A stretch of 64,000 nucleotides of DNA from NCBI GenBank assembly GCA_020532545.1, contig JAJBAW010000002.1:1-64000 (forward strand), read 5' to 3'. The notes below the pieces were generated by a model. It had not been told where the DNA came from. It did not search any database and saw nothing but the letters and a program-made list of their open reading frames with translations. Below, piece after piece: positions 26,276 through 34,886 of the stretch. The position numbers were made by a program, and so were the translations under genes. The first letter of the stretch is position 1. Each line of letters opens with the position of its first letter. The DNA comes from Candidatus Cloacimonadota bacterium. Its GTDB lineage: Bacteria; Cloacimonadota; Cloacimonadia; Cloacimonadales; Cloacimonadaceae.

Positions 26276-26629
26276 ATGAATAAGAGAACAATGATTATCG
26301 CTGGTCTGATGCTGCTTTTTGCGATAGGCTTGATGGCCCAAAAAACTACAGAGAATCTACGCATTTTTGATATAAGCCCCAATCCCATGGAAAAACACTG
26401 CAATATCACTTTGGGATTTGACAATGAGACTTATATCACCCTGGTTATCATGAACAGTGAGGAAGAGGTGATAAAAACTATCTATTCCGGCACCGTTTAC
26501 AAAGACATGAATTTCACCTGGGAGCGTGATGACGCCGCTGGACGCTATGCTCCAAGTGGTACCTACCATGTGGTGGTCAATTATCAGAGCCGCTACACCT
26601 CCACAAAGAAGACCCTGATTCTGAAATAA
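26276..26629 (+). CDS. Small secreted protein made of a FlgD/Por-like Ig domain
   Basis: A 117-residue protein: signal peptide (MIIAGLMLLFAIGLMAQ), then a single Ig-like unit with the sorting-domain pattern DISPNPMEKHCNITLGF, ITLVIMNSEEEVIKTIY, FTWERDDAAGRYAPSGTYHVVV. Such units are usually the last 80-90 residues of large secreted proteins, as at 47864-53523; here it is the whole mature protein. Function unknown. The start follows GAGAGGTTAAG, and a terminator follows. Confidence 0.75.
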   Translation: MNKRTMIIAGLMLLFAIGLMAQKTTENLRIFDISPNPMEKHCNITLGFDNETYITLVIMNSEEEVIKTIYSGTVYKDMNFTWERDDAAGRYAPSGTYHVVVNYQSRYTSTKKTLILK

Positions 26630-26664
26630 GAGCAGCTTTACAATATTTATGACAAGCAAACGCG

Positions 26665-26697
26665 AAAAAAAGTCCGTTATGGGCTTTTTTTCTTTTT
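26665..26697 (+). terminator. Rho-independent terminator
   Basis: AAAAAAAGTCC-GTTAT-GGGCTTTTTTT followed by CTTTTTTT, 36 bases after the sorting-domain gene. The long A/T flanks suggest it works in both directions. Confidence 0.8.
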
Positions 26698-26844
26698 TTA
26701 GAGCGATTCTGGGCGATGAATCTGGCGCTGGATTCGCCGACGAGGTGATAAATCTGAGTCCTTTTCAAGAAAACCTCCAACTTTCGTGAATCTTCTTGAC
26801 AAAATTGTGCCCTCCTGAAAGACTAAATTCATCTGGATAGATAT

Positions 26845-27198
26845 ATGAATTATAACTTAGAGCACACTCGGCAAATGAACAGTGGCTTCACAGCAGATTC
26901 CTCGCTGCGGGCTACGGCATTATATGCCCTGGGCTCTCACCAAGACATCAAAGCTGAATGCTATAGCGCCCAAAGCTACCCTGACGATCTGGTAAATCCG
27001 GATGCTCTCTATGAGAACTATTCCGCTTTGGGCCATGCACATTGGCTGCTTGCCAGGCTTCAGGAAGGGAACAAAGATTCCCGACAGGCTGTGGCAGATT
27101 ATATTTGTGCCAATGGCATCTTTTCACACTTTGAAAACGCAGAAATGATTGCCAGGACAGACGCTGCATTAAGGCGTCTGGAAGGAGAACAACCATGA
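26845..27198 (+). CDS. Hypothetical 117-residue cytoplasmic protein
   Basis: Not recognised. The sequence is helical with TPR-like spacing (ALYENYSALGHAHWLLARLQEGNKDSRQAVADYICANGIF near residues 50-90) and no signal peptide or membrane segment. Its TGA overlaps the fabI ATG (ATGA), which supports it being a real, co-translated gene. The ribosome site is weak. It heads the cluster fabI-amidohydrolase-tldE-tldD. It could be a small adaptor. Confidence 0.6.
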   Translation: MNYNLEHTRQMNSGFTADSSLRATALYALGSHQDIKAECYSAQSYPDDLVNPDALYENYSALGHAHWLLARLQEGNKDSRQAVADYICANGIFSHFENAEMIARTDAALRRLEGEQP

Positions 27199-27959
27199 AC
27201 ATGACAGGAAAAAAAGCCCTGATATTGGGCATTGCAAATAAACACAGTATCGCCTATGGCATCGCGCTGGCACTCAAAGCGCAAGGCGTGGAACTGGCGA
27301 TTAGTTATGCCGGAGCCGCTCTGGCCAAAAGGGTGCATCCCATCGCGGAAGAGCTGGGCGTAGATCAGGTCTTTGAATGTGATCTGAGCAAAGATAACGA
27401 CATCAAGAATATGATCAGCGTGCTGGCTGAAGAATGGGATAAGATAGATTACATCGTGCACAGCGTGGCCTATGCGCCCATCAGTGATCTGAACCTGCCC
27501 TTTCAACACGTGAGCCGGCATGGCTTTCTCACGGCAATGGACGTCTCGGTGTATTCCTTGATAGCCGTGGTGCGGGAAGCGGAAATGCTGCTGAAGCCAG
27601 GCTCTGCGGTGATTACCATGACCTATTACGGTGCCCAGAAAGTGGTGCCAAATTATGGCGTGATGGGCATCGCCAAAGCCGCTCTGGAAGCCTCCGTGCG
27701 CTATCTGGCACACAGCATGGGCGAAAAAGGAGTGAGGGTGAATGCCATCTCAGCAGGACCGATCCGCACGCTTTCTTCAGCCGCGATAGGTGGAGTGGCT
27801 CAACTCCAGCGCCGCATCGAGAAATCGGCCCCCTTAGCCCGCAATATTGAACAGGAGGATATAGCCAAAACCGCTTTATACCTGCTTTCGGATCTCGCCT
27901 CTGGTGTTACCGGAGACGTCTTATTCGTGGATGCAGGTATCTCGATAATGGCATACTGA
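27195..27959 (+). CDS. fabI: Enoyl-[acyl-carrier-protein] reductase FabI
   Basis: A 254-residue divergent SDR. The NAD loop is GIANKHSIAYGIALAL near residues 12-27; the FabI-type catalytic Tyr-x6-Lys is in YGVMGIAK, after TYYGAQKVVPN; VNAISAGPIRTLSSAAIGG and SGVTGDVLFVDAGISIM follow. It catalyses the last reduction in each fatty-acid elongation cycle. AAGGAGAACAACC precedes ATG 27195; an in-frame ATG 27201 is an alternative. Confidence 0.95.
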   Translation: MNMTGKKALILGIANKHSIAYGIALALKAQGVELAISYAGAALAKRVHPIAEELGVDQVFECDLSKDNDIKNMISVLAEEWDKIDYIVHSVAYAPISDLNLPFQHVSRHGFLTAMDVSVYSLIAVVREAEMLLKPGSAVITMTYYGAQKVVPNYGVMGIAKAALEASVRYLAHSMGEKGVRVNAISAGPIRTLSSAAIGGVAQLQRRIEKSAPLARNIEQEDIAKTALYLLSDLASGVTGDVLFVDAGISIMAY

Positions 27960-27961
27960 AT

Positions 27962-29221
27962 ATGAAACTCTTTGTAAACGCCTCCCTACCCACCAGTTCC
28001 ACCGCTTTGAAGCGGGTGAACATACTTTTTGACGAAAAGATCAGGAAGATTTCTGTCGATGAGATCGAGACCGAAGAAGAGCTCGAAATCATCGACCTCA
28101 AAGGCAGAATCCTACTTCCGGGAGCCATCGATATCCACAGTCACATTCTGGGCAAGAAAAAGACCCTGCCGCAGGATCTGGCCAAAGCCACAAAGTCCGC
28201 CCTCAAAGGAGGATGGACCACTTTGGCAGAGATGAGCTATCATAGCGATGCGCCCATCTTCGACATCAGCGACCTCAAAAAGAGCATCGCCGCCCTGAAG
28301 GGTAACGCCTATACCGATATAGCGTTGTGGGCAAATGTGGACGTCACAAACTATCCTTACTTTGCCGAAAGCGCTCAGGAACTCTGGGCCAAAGGCGTGG
28401 TGGGCATCGCTTTGATGACCCCTACTCCCAATGAGAATATCCCCCAAATGGACTTCACCGAGATCATGGACCTCTTTATGGATATCTATGAAAGCGACAC
28501 GGAATTCGCCTTCCAGGGCTATGATGTGGATAACCATGATTTCTATACCTTTGACTCCCAAAGAGATGGGATCAAGAAGATCCTGCGGCGTATGCAGGAA
28601 AACCCCATCCACATCCCCCGGGTTTCTTCATACCTCACGATAGAGTTTATCAACACCATATCCAAACGCAGCGACATCTCCTTTGCCATCAATATGATGG
28701 ACATGATGGGCTGGCTGCAACCGGAAGCTTTTAGCACACCTTGGGCCTGCGATTTTCACGAGCATAATGACCTGCTCTATGAACTGCTGCGCACCAAGAA
28801 GCTGTATCTGCTTTCCAATAGCTGCACCGAGATACCGGCGGACGATGAGCTTTTTGCCGGCAATTCTCCGGAGCTGATGGAATACAGCTACCTCTGGGTG
28901 CTCTCAGAGCTCTGGAAAGCCCGCAAGATCCCACTTTCGACCTGCATCAAGATGACCAGCGAAAATCCCGCCAAACGCCTGGGGATCTATCCTCAGAAAG
29001 GGCGCATTGATGCCGGATCAGATGCCGACTTTGTGGTTTACAACCCCGAAACAACTACTACTATTACCACCCCCAAGGGCGTAGAGCTCGAACTGGGTGG
29101 GGCCATCGAATCCGTGTGGCTCAGAGGCACGAAGCAGGATCCCGATACCCCAGCCCATGGGGAATTTGTCAGCCGTACAAATAGTCCCAAACGCAGGCAC
29201 AACAAGAGCTCCTGGGTTTAG
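27962..29221 (+). CDS. Dihydroorotase/allantoinase-like amidohydrolase
   Basis: A 419-residue amidohydrolase. GRILLPGAIDIHSH near residues 49-62 supplies the first metal HxH; SALKGGWTTLAEM and the C-terminal MTSENPAKRLGIYPQKGRIDAGSDADFVVYNP are family-typical. The later metal His and Asp of true dihydroorotase are not obvious to me, so it may be a diverged or non-pyrimidine member. It starts 2 bases after the fabI stop, so it is co-transcribed with it. Confidence 0.75.
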   Translation: MKLFVNASLPTSSTALKRVNILFDEKIRKISVDEIETEEELEIIDLKGRILLPGAIDIHSHILGKKKTLPQDLAKATKSALKGGWTTLAEMSYHSDAPIFDISDLKKSIAALKGNAYTDIALWANVDVTNYPYFAESAQELWAKGVVGIALMTPTPNENIPQMDFTEIMDLFMDIYESDTEFAFQGYDVDNHDFYTFDSQRDGIKKILRRMQENPIHIPRVSSYLTIEFINTISKRSDISFAINMMDMMGWLQPEAFSTPWACDFHEHNDLLYELLRTKKLYLLSNSCTEIPADDELFAGNSPELMEYSYLWVLSELWKARKIPLSTCIKMTSENPAKRLGIYPQKGRIDAGSDADFVVYNPETTTTITTPKGVELELGGAIESVWLRGTKQDPDTPAHGEFVSRTNSPKRRHNKSSWV

Positions 29222-29257
29222 AGACTGAAACACCAAGATCACACAAAGGACAAATAT

Positions 29258-30586
29258 ATGAACGAACAACTCAAGTACCTGAAATCCGCCCTAGATCAGC
29301 ATCCAGAGCTGAAATATGTCTTGACTTTCGGGGAGTGGCAGACCGACTTTCTGCGCTTTTACCAAAGCCAGACCAATTACAACATCTCCAAGGACAGCAG
29401 CAGCCTGAATGCGACCCTGTATAAAGGGAAGAAGTCCTGCAGCTTCAATATCGATCATCCCGATACACAGAAGATCGATGAAGCCCTGAAGACCGCTGTC
29501 GATATGATAGATACCATGCCCGAAGACCCCGATTTTGTGGATGTGGAGGATGATCTCACCCTGGCAGAGCCGCGCCAGATCGTAAACAACATCGAGGCCC
29601 TGGGTCTGGACGAAAAGACCCGCATCCTGGGTGATCTCGCAAAGCGCGCAGCCAAGTATGACTTTGAGCTTTACGGCACCTTTATCTGCAATTACCAGAC
29701 CACGCATCTGCTCAATAGCAAGGGCCTGGACAAAACCAGCACCCAGTCTCCGATCTATCTGGAGGTGAAGGCTGTGCACAAAGATAGCCAGGTCACGGTG
29801 CTGGAAACTTTCGGTGGCGATGATTTCAAGTATTTCGACGAAGCCGCCTTTGGCAAGAGCTTGCTCACCAAGGTCGCCCTCGCTCAAAACCCGGTGGTGG
29901 ACGTAGATCCCGGCGAATATGAAGTAATCCTGGCACCTCGTTGCGTAGCCGAATTTGCCCAATATCTCTCCTATGGGATGAGGGCTGGCTCTGTGGACAG
30001 CCACAACAGCTTCTTTGAAGGCAAGCTGGACGAGCAGCTTTTTCCCCCTTCCTTCAGCCTCACGGACGATCCCACCGATCCCCAGATGATCCGCCTGGAT
30101 TATGGAGATCAGGGGCATATCTACAGACCTCTGAAGCTCATTGAGAACGGCTATTTCCGTGCCTTTATGTGCGGACAGTATTTTCACCACAAGCTGGGTC
30201 TGCCCAAAAACGGCAATACCGGTGAATGCCTGAAAGTCGACGCCGGAAATGCAAAGCTGGAAGACATGATAAAATCCGTAAAGAAAGGCCTTTACATCTC
30301 CAGTCTGCACTATATGAACTTCATCAATGCCCGCGAGACTTCGCTGACCGGGCTTACCAGAGACGGCACCTTCCTGATCGAAGACGGGAAGATCACCAAA
30401 GTGGTAAACAACCTGCGTTTTACAGAGCGGATCTCCGAAATCTTTGCAAACGTGATAGAATTCGAAGAGACTGCCCATACCATCCCCTTTTCCGATAACT
30501 ACGGGGAATTCAGCGTGAACTCTTCCAGAGCGCCCCATGCCCGGATCAAGGACTTCAATATCACCTCTTCCACCAGGACAATATAG
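29258..30586 (+). CDS. tldE: TldE/PmbA-family metalloprotease partner
   Basis: A 442-residue TldD/PmbA-fold protein without HExxxH, as expected for the TldE subunit. Typical segments are EYEVILAPRCVAEFAQYLSYGM near residues 225-250, HNSFFEGKLDEQLF near 248-262, and ETSLTGLTRDGTFLIEDGKI near 362-381. With TldD it forms a heterodimeric peptidase that processes modified peptides and unfolded short proteins. TldD follows after 10 bases. Confidence 0.85.
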   Translation: MNEQLKYLKSALDQHPELKYVLTFGEWQTDFLRFYQSQTNYNISKDSSSLNATLYKGKKSCSFNIDHPDTQKIDEALKTAVDMIDTMPEDPDFVDVEDDLTLAEPRQIVNNIEALGLDEKTRILGDLAKRAAKYDFELYGTFICNYQTTHLLNSKGLDKTSTQSPIYLEVKAVHKDSQVTVLETFGGDDFKYFDEAAFGKSLLTKVALAQNPVVDVDPGEYEVILAPRCVAEFAQYLSYGMRAGSVDSHNSFFEGKLDEQLFPPSFSLTDDPTDPQMIRLDYGDQGHIYRPLKLIENGYFRAFMCGQYFHHKLGLPKNGNTGECLKVDAGNAKLEDMIKSVKKGLYISSLHYMNFINARETSLTGLTRDGTFLIEDGKITKVVNNLRFTERISEIFANVIEFEETAHTIPFSDNYGEFSVNSSRAPHARIKDFNITSSTRTI

Positions 30587-30596
30587 GAACTAAATT

Positions 30597-32036
30597 ATGA
30601 AGCAAAAGATAAAAAACATCATCAACAAACTGGCCGCCCCGGACGTGAGCTTTGCCGATGTCCGCATTACTATTACAGATTACGAGAGCATCTTTTTCAT
30701 GAACGCCAATCTCAGAGATTACAGCAGTAGCAAAGGCTCCGTCGCCATCGGCATCAGAGTCTTGATCGATGGCTGTTTTGGCTTTGCCGGCTCCAAGGAC
30801 CTCAGTGATTCCAACATAGAAAAGCTGATCTCCAAGGCCCGTGCCAACGCCATTCATGGCGCCAAATTCCAAAAGGAAAAGCTCACTTTTCCCTCCCTGC
30901 CAGCCATCACCGGCGAATACGAACACAAGCCTGAAATCGACCCCTTCGCCATGCCCAAAGCCGAAAAGCTGGAGTATCTGCAGGGCCTGGCTACCAGCAT
31001 CAAACCCGCCGGCAAGATCGTGCATTCCTATACAGCAGCGGAGTTTGAGCGTCAGGAAAAGTATTATGCCAATAGCGAAGGTAGCTTCAATCACATGATC
31101 GTCACCAATACCTTGCCCATGATGATGGTGGTCGCTTCCGATGGCAAACATACCCAATCCCGCACCTGGCCTGGACACATGAGTGCTGGTCGCGCCGGAT
31201 TTGAGCTCTTTTATCAGCAGAAGTTTGAAGATAATGCCGAACTCATCATCAAGGAAGCCACCGATCTGCTCACCGCCGATGTCATCACCGAAGAAAAGGC
31301 TGATATCATCATCGGTGCCGGTCACCTGGCTCTGCAATTGCACGAATCCGTGGGCCATGCCACCGAAGCAGACCGCATCTTTGGCCAGGAAATCTCCTAC
31401 GCCGGCAAGACCTTTGTGAAGCCTTCCATGCTGGGGAACTTCAAATACGGCTCTGATATCCTGAATATATATAGCGATAGCACCGATCCCAAAGGTATGG
31501 GCTACAGCCCTATGGATGATGAAGGTGTGCCCGGACGCCGGGTGGATATCATCAAAAACGGCATCCTCATGGACCAGCAGACTTCACGCCATATCGCCCA
31601 CAAACTGGGGCTGGAACCTTCCTCAAATATGAAGGCCTCCTTTGCCGATGATTTCCCCCTGGTGAGGATGACCAATCTTTGCATCGCTCCCGGAAAAGGC
31701 AGCTTAGCTGAACTGATCGCCAGCACCGAACGCGGTTACTTTCTGGACTTCACCAAGACCTGGAGCATCGATGACAACCGTAATAACTTCCAATTCACCA
31801 CCGAGATCGGCTACAAGATCCGGGATGGTAGAATCGTGGGAATAGTAAAAGAACCCACTTACTTTGGCATCACTCCGGAATTCTGGAATGCCTGCGACGC
31901 CATTTGCGGTGAAGAGGAATGGGCCTACCACTCCACTTTCCATTGCGGAAAAGGCGAGCCCGGACAGGTCATGCGTTTGTCTCATGGTGTGGCTCCGGCC
32001 CGCTTCAGAGACGTCAATGTCAGCGTAAAAATGTAG
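30597..32036 (+). CDS. tldD: TldD metalloprotease
   Basis: A 479-residue protein with the zinc motif HESVGH at residues 249-254, preceded by IIIGAGHLALQL and followed by ATEADRIFG; the C-terminal DGRIVGIVKEPTY is also typical. It is the catalytic subunit of the TldD/TldE peptidase. It is the last gene of the operon begun at 26845, before a strong bidirectional terminator. Confidence 0.92.
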   Translation: MKQKIKNIINKLAAPDVSFADVRITITDYESIFFMNANLRDYSSSKGSVAIGIRVLIDGCFGFAGSKDLSDSNIEKLISKARANAIHGAKFQKEKLTFPSLPAITGEYEHKPEIDPFAMPKAEKLEYLQGLATSIKPAGKIVHSYTAAEFERQEKYYANSEGSFNHMIVTNTLPMMMVVASDGKHTQSRTWPGHMSAGRAGFELFYQQKFEDNAELIIKEATDLLTADVITEEKADIIIGAGHLALQLHESVGHATEADRIFGQEISYAGKTFVKPSMLGNFKYGSDILNIYSDSTDPKGMGYSPMDDEGVPGRRVDIIKNGILMDQQTSRHIAHKLGLEPSSNMKASFADDFPLVRMTNLCIAPGKGSLAELIASTERGYFLDFTKTWSIDDNRNNFQFTTEIGYKIRDGRIVGIVKEPTYFGITPEFWNACDAICGEEEWAYHSTFHCGKGEPGQVMRLSHGVAPARFRDVNVSVKM

Positions 32037-32054
32037 CTTTCAAAGCAAAACAAT

Positions 32055-32100
32055 GGCCCTGAGGCAGCAGCATCTATTTTGCTGCCTCAGGGCCTTATTT
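32055..32100. terminator. Strong bidirectional terminator
   Basis: Perfect 15-bp stem GGCCCTGAGGCAGCA / TGCTGCCTCAGGGCC with a 10-base loop, then TTATTT. It separates convergent tldD and the sensor kinase gene. Confidence 0.9.
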
Positions 32101-32119
32101 ATATCACGCTAAACTGCTC

Positions 32120-34330
32120 TCAATCTGCAAAATACGGCAGGCTAAAATAGAAGGTACTGCCCTCTCCCAAGCTGCTTTCTGCCCAGATGTCTCCATCATG
32201 CCGCAGGATGATCTTTTTGGTCAAAGCCAGCCCGATGCCGGTTCCCTCAAATTCTTCTGCGGAATGTAGCCTTTTGAAAGGGTCAAAGACCTTATCCTGT
32301 TGAGCGGAATCAAAGCCCACCCCACTGTCTTGCACAGAGTAGATCACCTCGTCGCCCTTGAGTTCGCAACCGATGTGAAGCTGGTGCGTGGAAGCCGGGA
32401 TGCTGAATTTCACTGCGTTTTCGATGAAGTTTTTCCACACCAGTTCGATCAAGGTGGCATCCCCCTGAGTGCTCAGCAGAGCATCCCCGGTCACCGTAAA
32501 GTCCTCCGGCACATAGTTGAGCTGTCTTTGGACTAGCGCCCTCATATCCAGCCTTTCCTTATGAAGCGCTTTGTTATCCGCCTGAGTGAGCTTCAAAAGT
32601 TCAGTAATCACCTTGTTCATATGCGCAGCCCGGTCGTTGATGGCATACAGGATATCTTTGCCTCTGTCTCCCAATTGCGCTGCAAAATCCTCTTCCAAAG
32701 CCTTGGTATAAGCGCTGATTCTCTTGAGCGGAACCTGCAAACCTTCTGCCACAGAGTAAGAGAAAGATTCCAATTCCTGCATGGTATGTTTGAGATGATT
32801 GGTGCGCAGATCCACCTGTTTTTCCAGGTCCAGGGCATGTTCCTCGATCTGTTTGATCAGTCCCATTTGATGCAAAACGATCGCCAATTGATTGGCAAAT
32901 TCCTGACCCTCTTCGATGTGCTCCGGGCCAAATGCATCCTTTTTATTTGAACAAAACCACAGGAAGCCCACGAGTTCATTTTGTACTATAACGGCATTGT
33001 ACATAAAGGATTGCATGCCTTCTTTGATCAAAGCCGAACGAATCGGCATGTTCTTTGCTTCGCTGATAGTGGAGGCATCCGGGACCACCATGTTTCTGGT
33101 GTTTACTAGCTGGGCGCAAAATTCCATATCGTAGGGGAAATGATCTTTGGTATTCAGATAGCGATGCCTGAGTTCCGGCTTGTGCAAAGCCATGATCTGG
33201 ATAGCCTCGCCCTGGATTGAATTTACCAACAGTACGCTGAAGGGAATCAAGGCCTGCAGCTTGTTCATGGCGATGTTGCAAACCTGTTCAAAAGGCAAGT
33301 TTTCCAGCACGATTCTGTCCAGCTCCCGCAGGATCTCAAGGCGGACGGCATAACGGTTCTTTTGCTCTTCACTGCTCATGCGCTCTGTGATGTCTCTCAT
33401 CGCAGCGAGCATCTGAATATCCTGCCCTGCGCCGCTGATTATCGTGCTGTTGATTTCCACCGTTCTTGCTTGTCTTTGTGCATTCCAAACCTGTGCTTGA
33501 TACATTCTGGCTCCTTCAAGCCCTTCTATGCGTGCTTTGGCATACTTTTCCAGCACCAGCCGGGATTCGGGCAAAATGTACTCCTTAATCTTCGCTCTAT
33601 CACCGGAAAGAGGTACTTTGCCAAAGAAATTTTGAGCCATTTTATTGGAATAACTGATATTACCTGCAACATCGTGCAGCACAATCATATCCTTGGTGGA
33701 TTCTGCCAAAAGACGGTATTCTTGCTCGCTTTTTTCCAGCGCTTGTTTTTCATCATAACGCAAGGTCCTGCGCATCAGGATCTTCCCCATCAACACAGTA
33801 GCCAGAGGGTAGATCACAAGCACCGGAATTGCTGCTGCGTGGATCATCGCCCATCTGATTTCTTTGGGTAGCATAAGCATCAAAAGAACCATTGAGAGAT
33901 GGTTCACCACGCCCAATTGATACAGCCCCATAGAGGTATAAGGCAGGTCTCTGCGCTGGTGATAGTTGCGCCACAAAAGCCCAAATAAAATAGAGCTGAT
34001 CACGGTGCTTACCCCCACATAGACTCCGCCTCCACCCACCAAAATCCGGTAAGTGACGGCTATCAGCCCACCGATGAGGGCCGGAATGACTCCAAAAAAC
34101 AACGCTGCCACACTGAAGAGAATGGTCCGGGCATCGATTACCGTGCCCGAATTCAGCTTCCAGGGACCGATCATAACTGCCAGACCGATCATGCCTATGA
34201 TGATGCCGGTAATGATTTTTGCAAATGCCCTGTTGTCAAATTTGTGCGTAATCATCATGTCATACGCGATAGACAGAGCTAAGAGCAGTGCGGCATTGTA
34301 AATCAGTTTTTCGAAAATATCAAGAATCAT
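32120..34330 (-). CDS. LytS-type (5TMR-LYT) sensor kinase with PAS and GAF, phospho-His replaced
   Basis: A 736-residue membrane protein from ATG 34330 (GAGGTAGCC site; a frame to 34366 lacks one). Residues 1-190 are 5TMR-LYT membrane helices (ILFSVAALFFGVIPALIGGLIAV). A PAS (about 200-320) and a GAF (about 335-490) follow, then a coiled coil and the HisKA region. There the motif reads SYSVAEGLQVPLKRI, where relatives have a SxDLRxPL pattern carrying the phosphorylated His after VS; the position is Glu529. The ATPase N box (NFIENAVKF), DSGVGFD and GTGIGLALTKK are intact. It has no response-regulator neighbour. Confidence 0.85.
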   Translation of the reverse strand: MILDIFEKLIYNAALLLALSIAYDMMITHKFDNRAFAKIITGIIIGMIGLAVMIGPWKLNSGTVIDARTILFSVAALFFGVIPALIGGLIAVTYRILVGGGGVYVGVSTVISSILFGLLWRNYHQRRDLPYTSMGLYQLGVVNHLSMVLLMLMLPKEIRWAMIHAAAIPVLVIYPLATVLMGKILMRRTLRYDEKQALEKSEQEYRLLAESTKDMIVLHDVAGNISYSNKMAQNFFGKVPLSGDRAKIKEYILPESRLVLEKYAKARIEGLEGARMYQAQVWNAQRQARTVEINSTIISGAGQDIQMLAAMRDITERMSSEEQKNRYAVRLEILRELDRIVLENLPFEQVCNIAMNKLQALIPFSVLLVNSIQGEAIQIMALHKPELRHRYLNTKDHFPYDMEFCAQLVNTRNMVVPDASTISEAKNMPIRSALIKEGMQSFMYNAVIVQNELVGFLWFCSNKKDAFGPEHIEEGQEFANQLAIVLHQMGLIKQIEEHALDLEKQVDLRTNHLKHTMQELESFSYSVAEGLQVPLKRISAYTKALEEDFAAQLGDRGKDILYAINDRAAHMNKVITELLKLTQADNKALHKERLDMRALVQRQLNYVPEDFTVTGDALLSTQGDATLIELVWKNFIENAVKFSIPASTHQLHIGCELKGDEVIYSVQDSGVGFDSAQQDKVFDPFKRLHSAEEFEGTGIGLALTKKIILRHDGDIWAESSLGEGSTFYFSLPYFAD

Positions 34331-34523
34331 GGCTACCTCGTGGCTTACAGTTTTCCGATTATCCAAGTAGATATACTTAAAGAATCAACATATCTCAAAC
34401 AGGATATTGATGTCAAGAAAGATTTCTGGTCATTTATGCGAAACAAGCAGATTCCAAGCTGTTTCTGCCGCTGCCAGCACGGATTACGCCGGCTAAAAGC
34501 ATGGTTCTTGCCCGATCTTTGCA

Positions 34524-34601
34524 CTTGCTTTTGACGTAGTTTGAACGCGGGTTGACTCGAGATTCTGAGTCAACTCGCGTTCAAACTTCGTTAAAAGCAA
34601 G
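34524..34601. repeat. CTCGA-core palindrome, copy 2
   Basis: Nearly perfect 35-bp arms (CTTGCTTTTGACGTAGTTTG... and ...CAAACTTCGTTAAAAGCAAG) around GAGATTCT. About 33 of 35 positions pair. It is intergenic between the sensor kinase and the repressor. Confidence 0.75.
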
Positions 34602-34661
34602 CCTAGGACTCCAGTGTGCAAGCTCGGTCAGCAAAGACATAGCAATATGTAAGTAGTGCTA

Positions 34662-34713
34662 AGAGCCTGTTGTGATGCTCTAAATAGGTGACGATCACCT
34701 ATCGACAGGCCTC
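34662..34713. other. Nested dyad ATAGGTGA-CGA-TCACCTAT
   Basis: A perfect 8-bp inner palindrome (34684-34702) inside an outer GCCTGT (34665-34670) / ACAGGC (34705-34710) pairing. It could be a protein site or an RNA structure. It lies in the 556-bp gap before the repressor gene. Confidence 0.45.
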
Positions 34714-34806
34714 TGAGAGTGCTTTCTTGCTCCTGTTGCAAACAGCTTTTCGCTTGAACTATTTCTAATAGCATCAGACTTATTTTGCAGAATCGCATTA
34801 TTTATC

Positions 34807-34834
34807 TTGACAGCATAAGCCTCGCTCATACAGT
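34807..34834 (+). promoter_or_regulatory. Sigma-70-like promoter of the XRE/S24 gene
   Basis: TTGACA (34807-34812), 16-base spacer, TACAGT (34829-34834), just before the dyad operator and 53 bases before the start codon. Confidence 0.5.
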
Positions 34835-34837
34835 GAC

Positions 34838-34866
34838 TTTGTAGTAAGCAATTATTAAACTACAAA
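34838..34866. promoter_or_regulatory. Dyad operator TTTGTAGT-N13-ACTACAAA
   Basis: Perfect 8-bp inverted repeat spaced by 13 bases, starting 4 bases after the putative -10 and ending 20 bases before the repressor ATG. This fits autoregulation by the dimeric XRE/S24 repressor. Confidence 0.5.
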
Positions 34867-34886
34867 TACATAACAGGAGTAAGGCT

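Noticed and set aside
34330-34366. Longer N-terminus of the sensor kinase
   Set aside because: The upstream ATG has no ribosome site, while ATG 34330 has GAGGT at the right distance.
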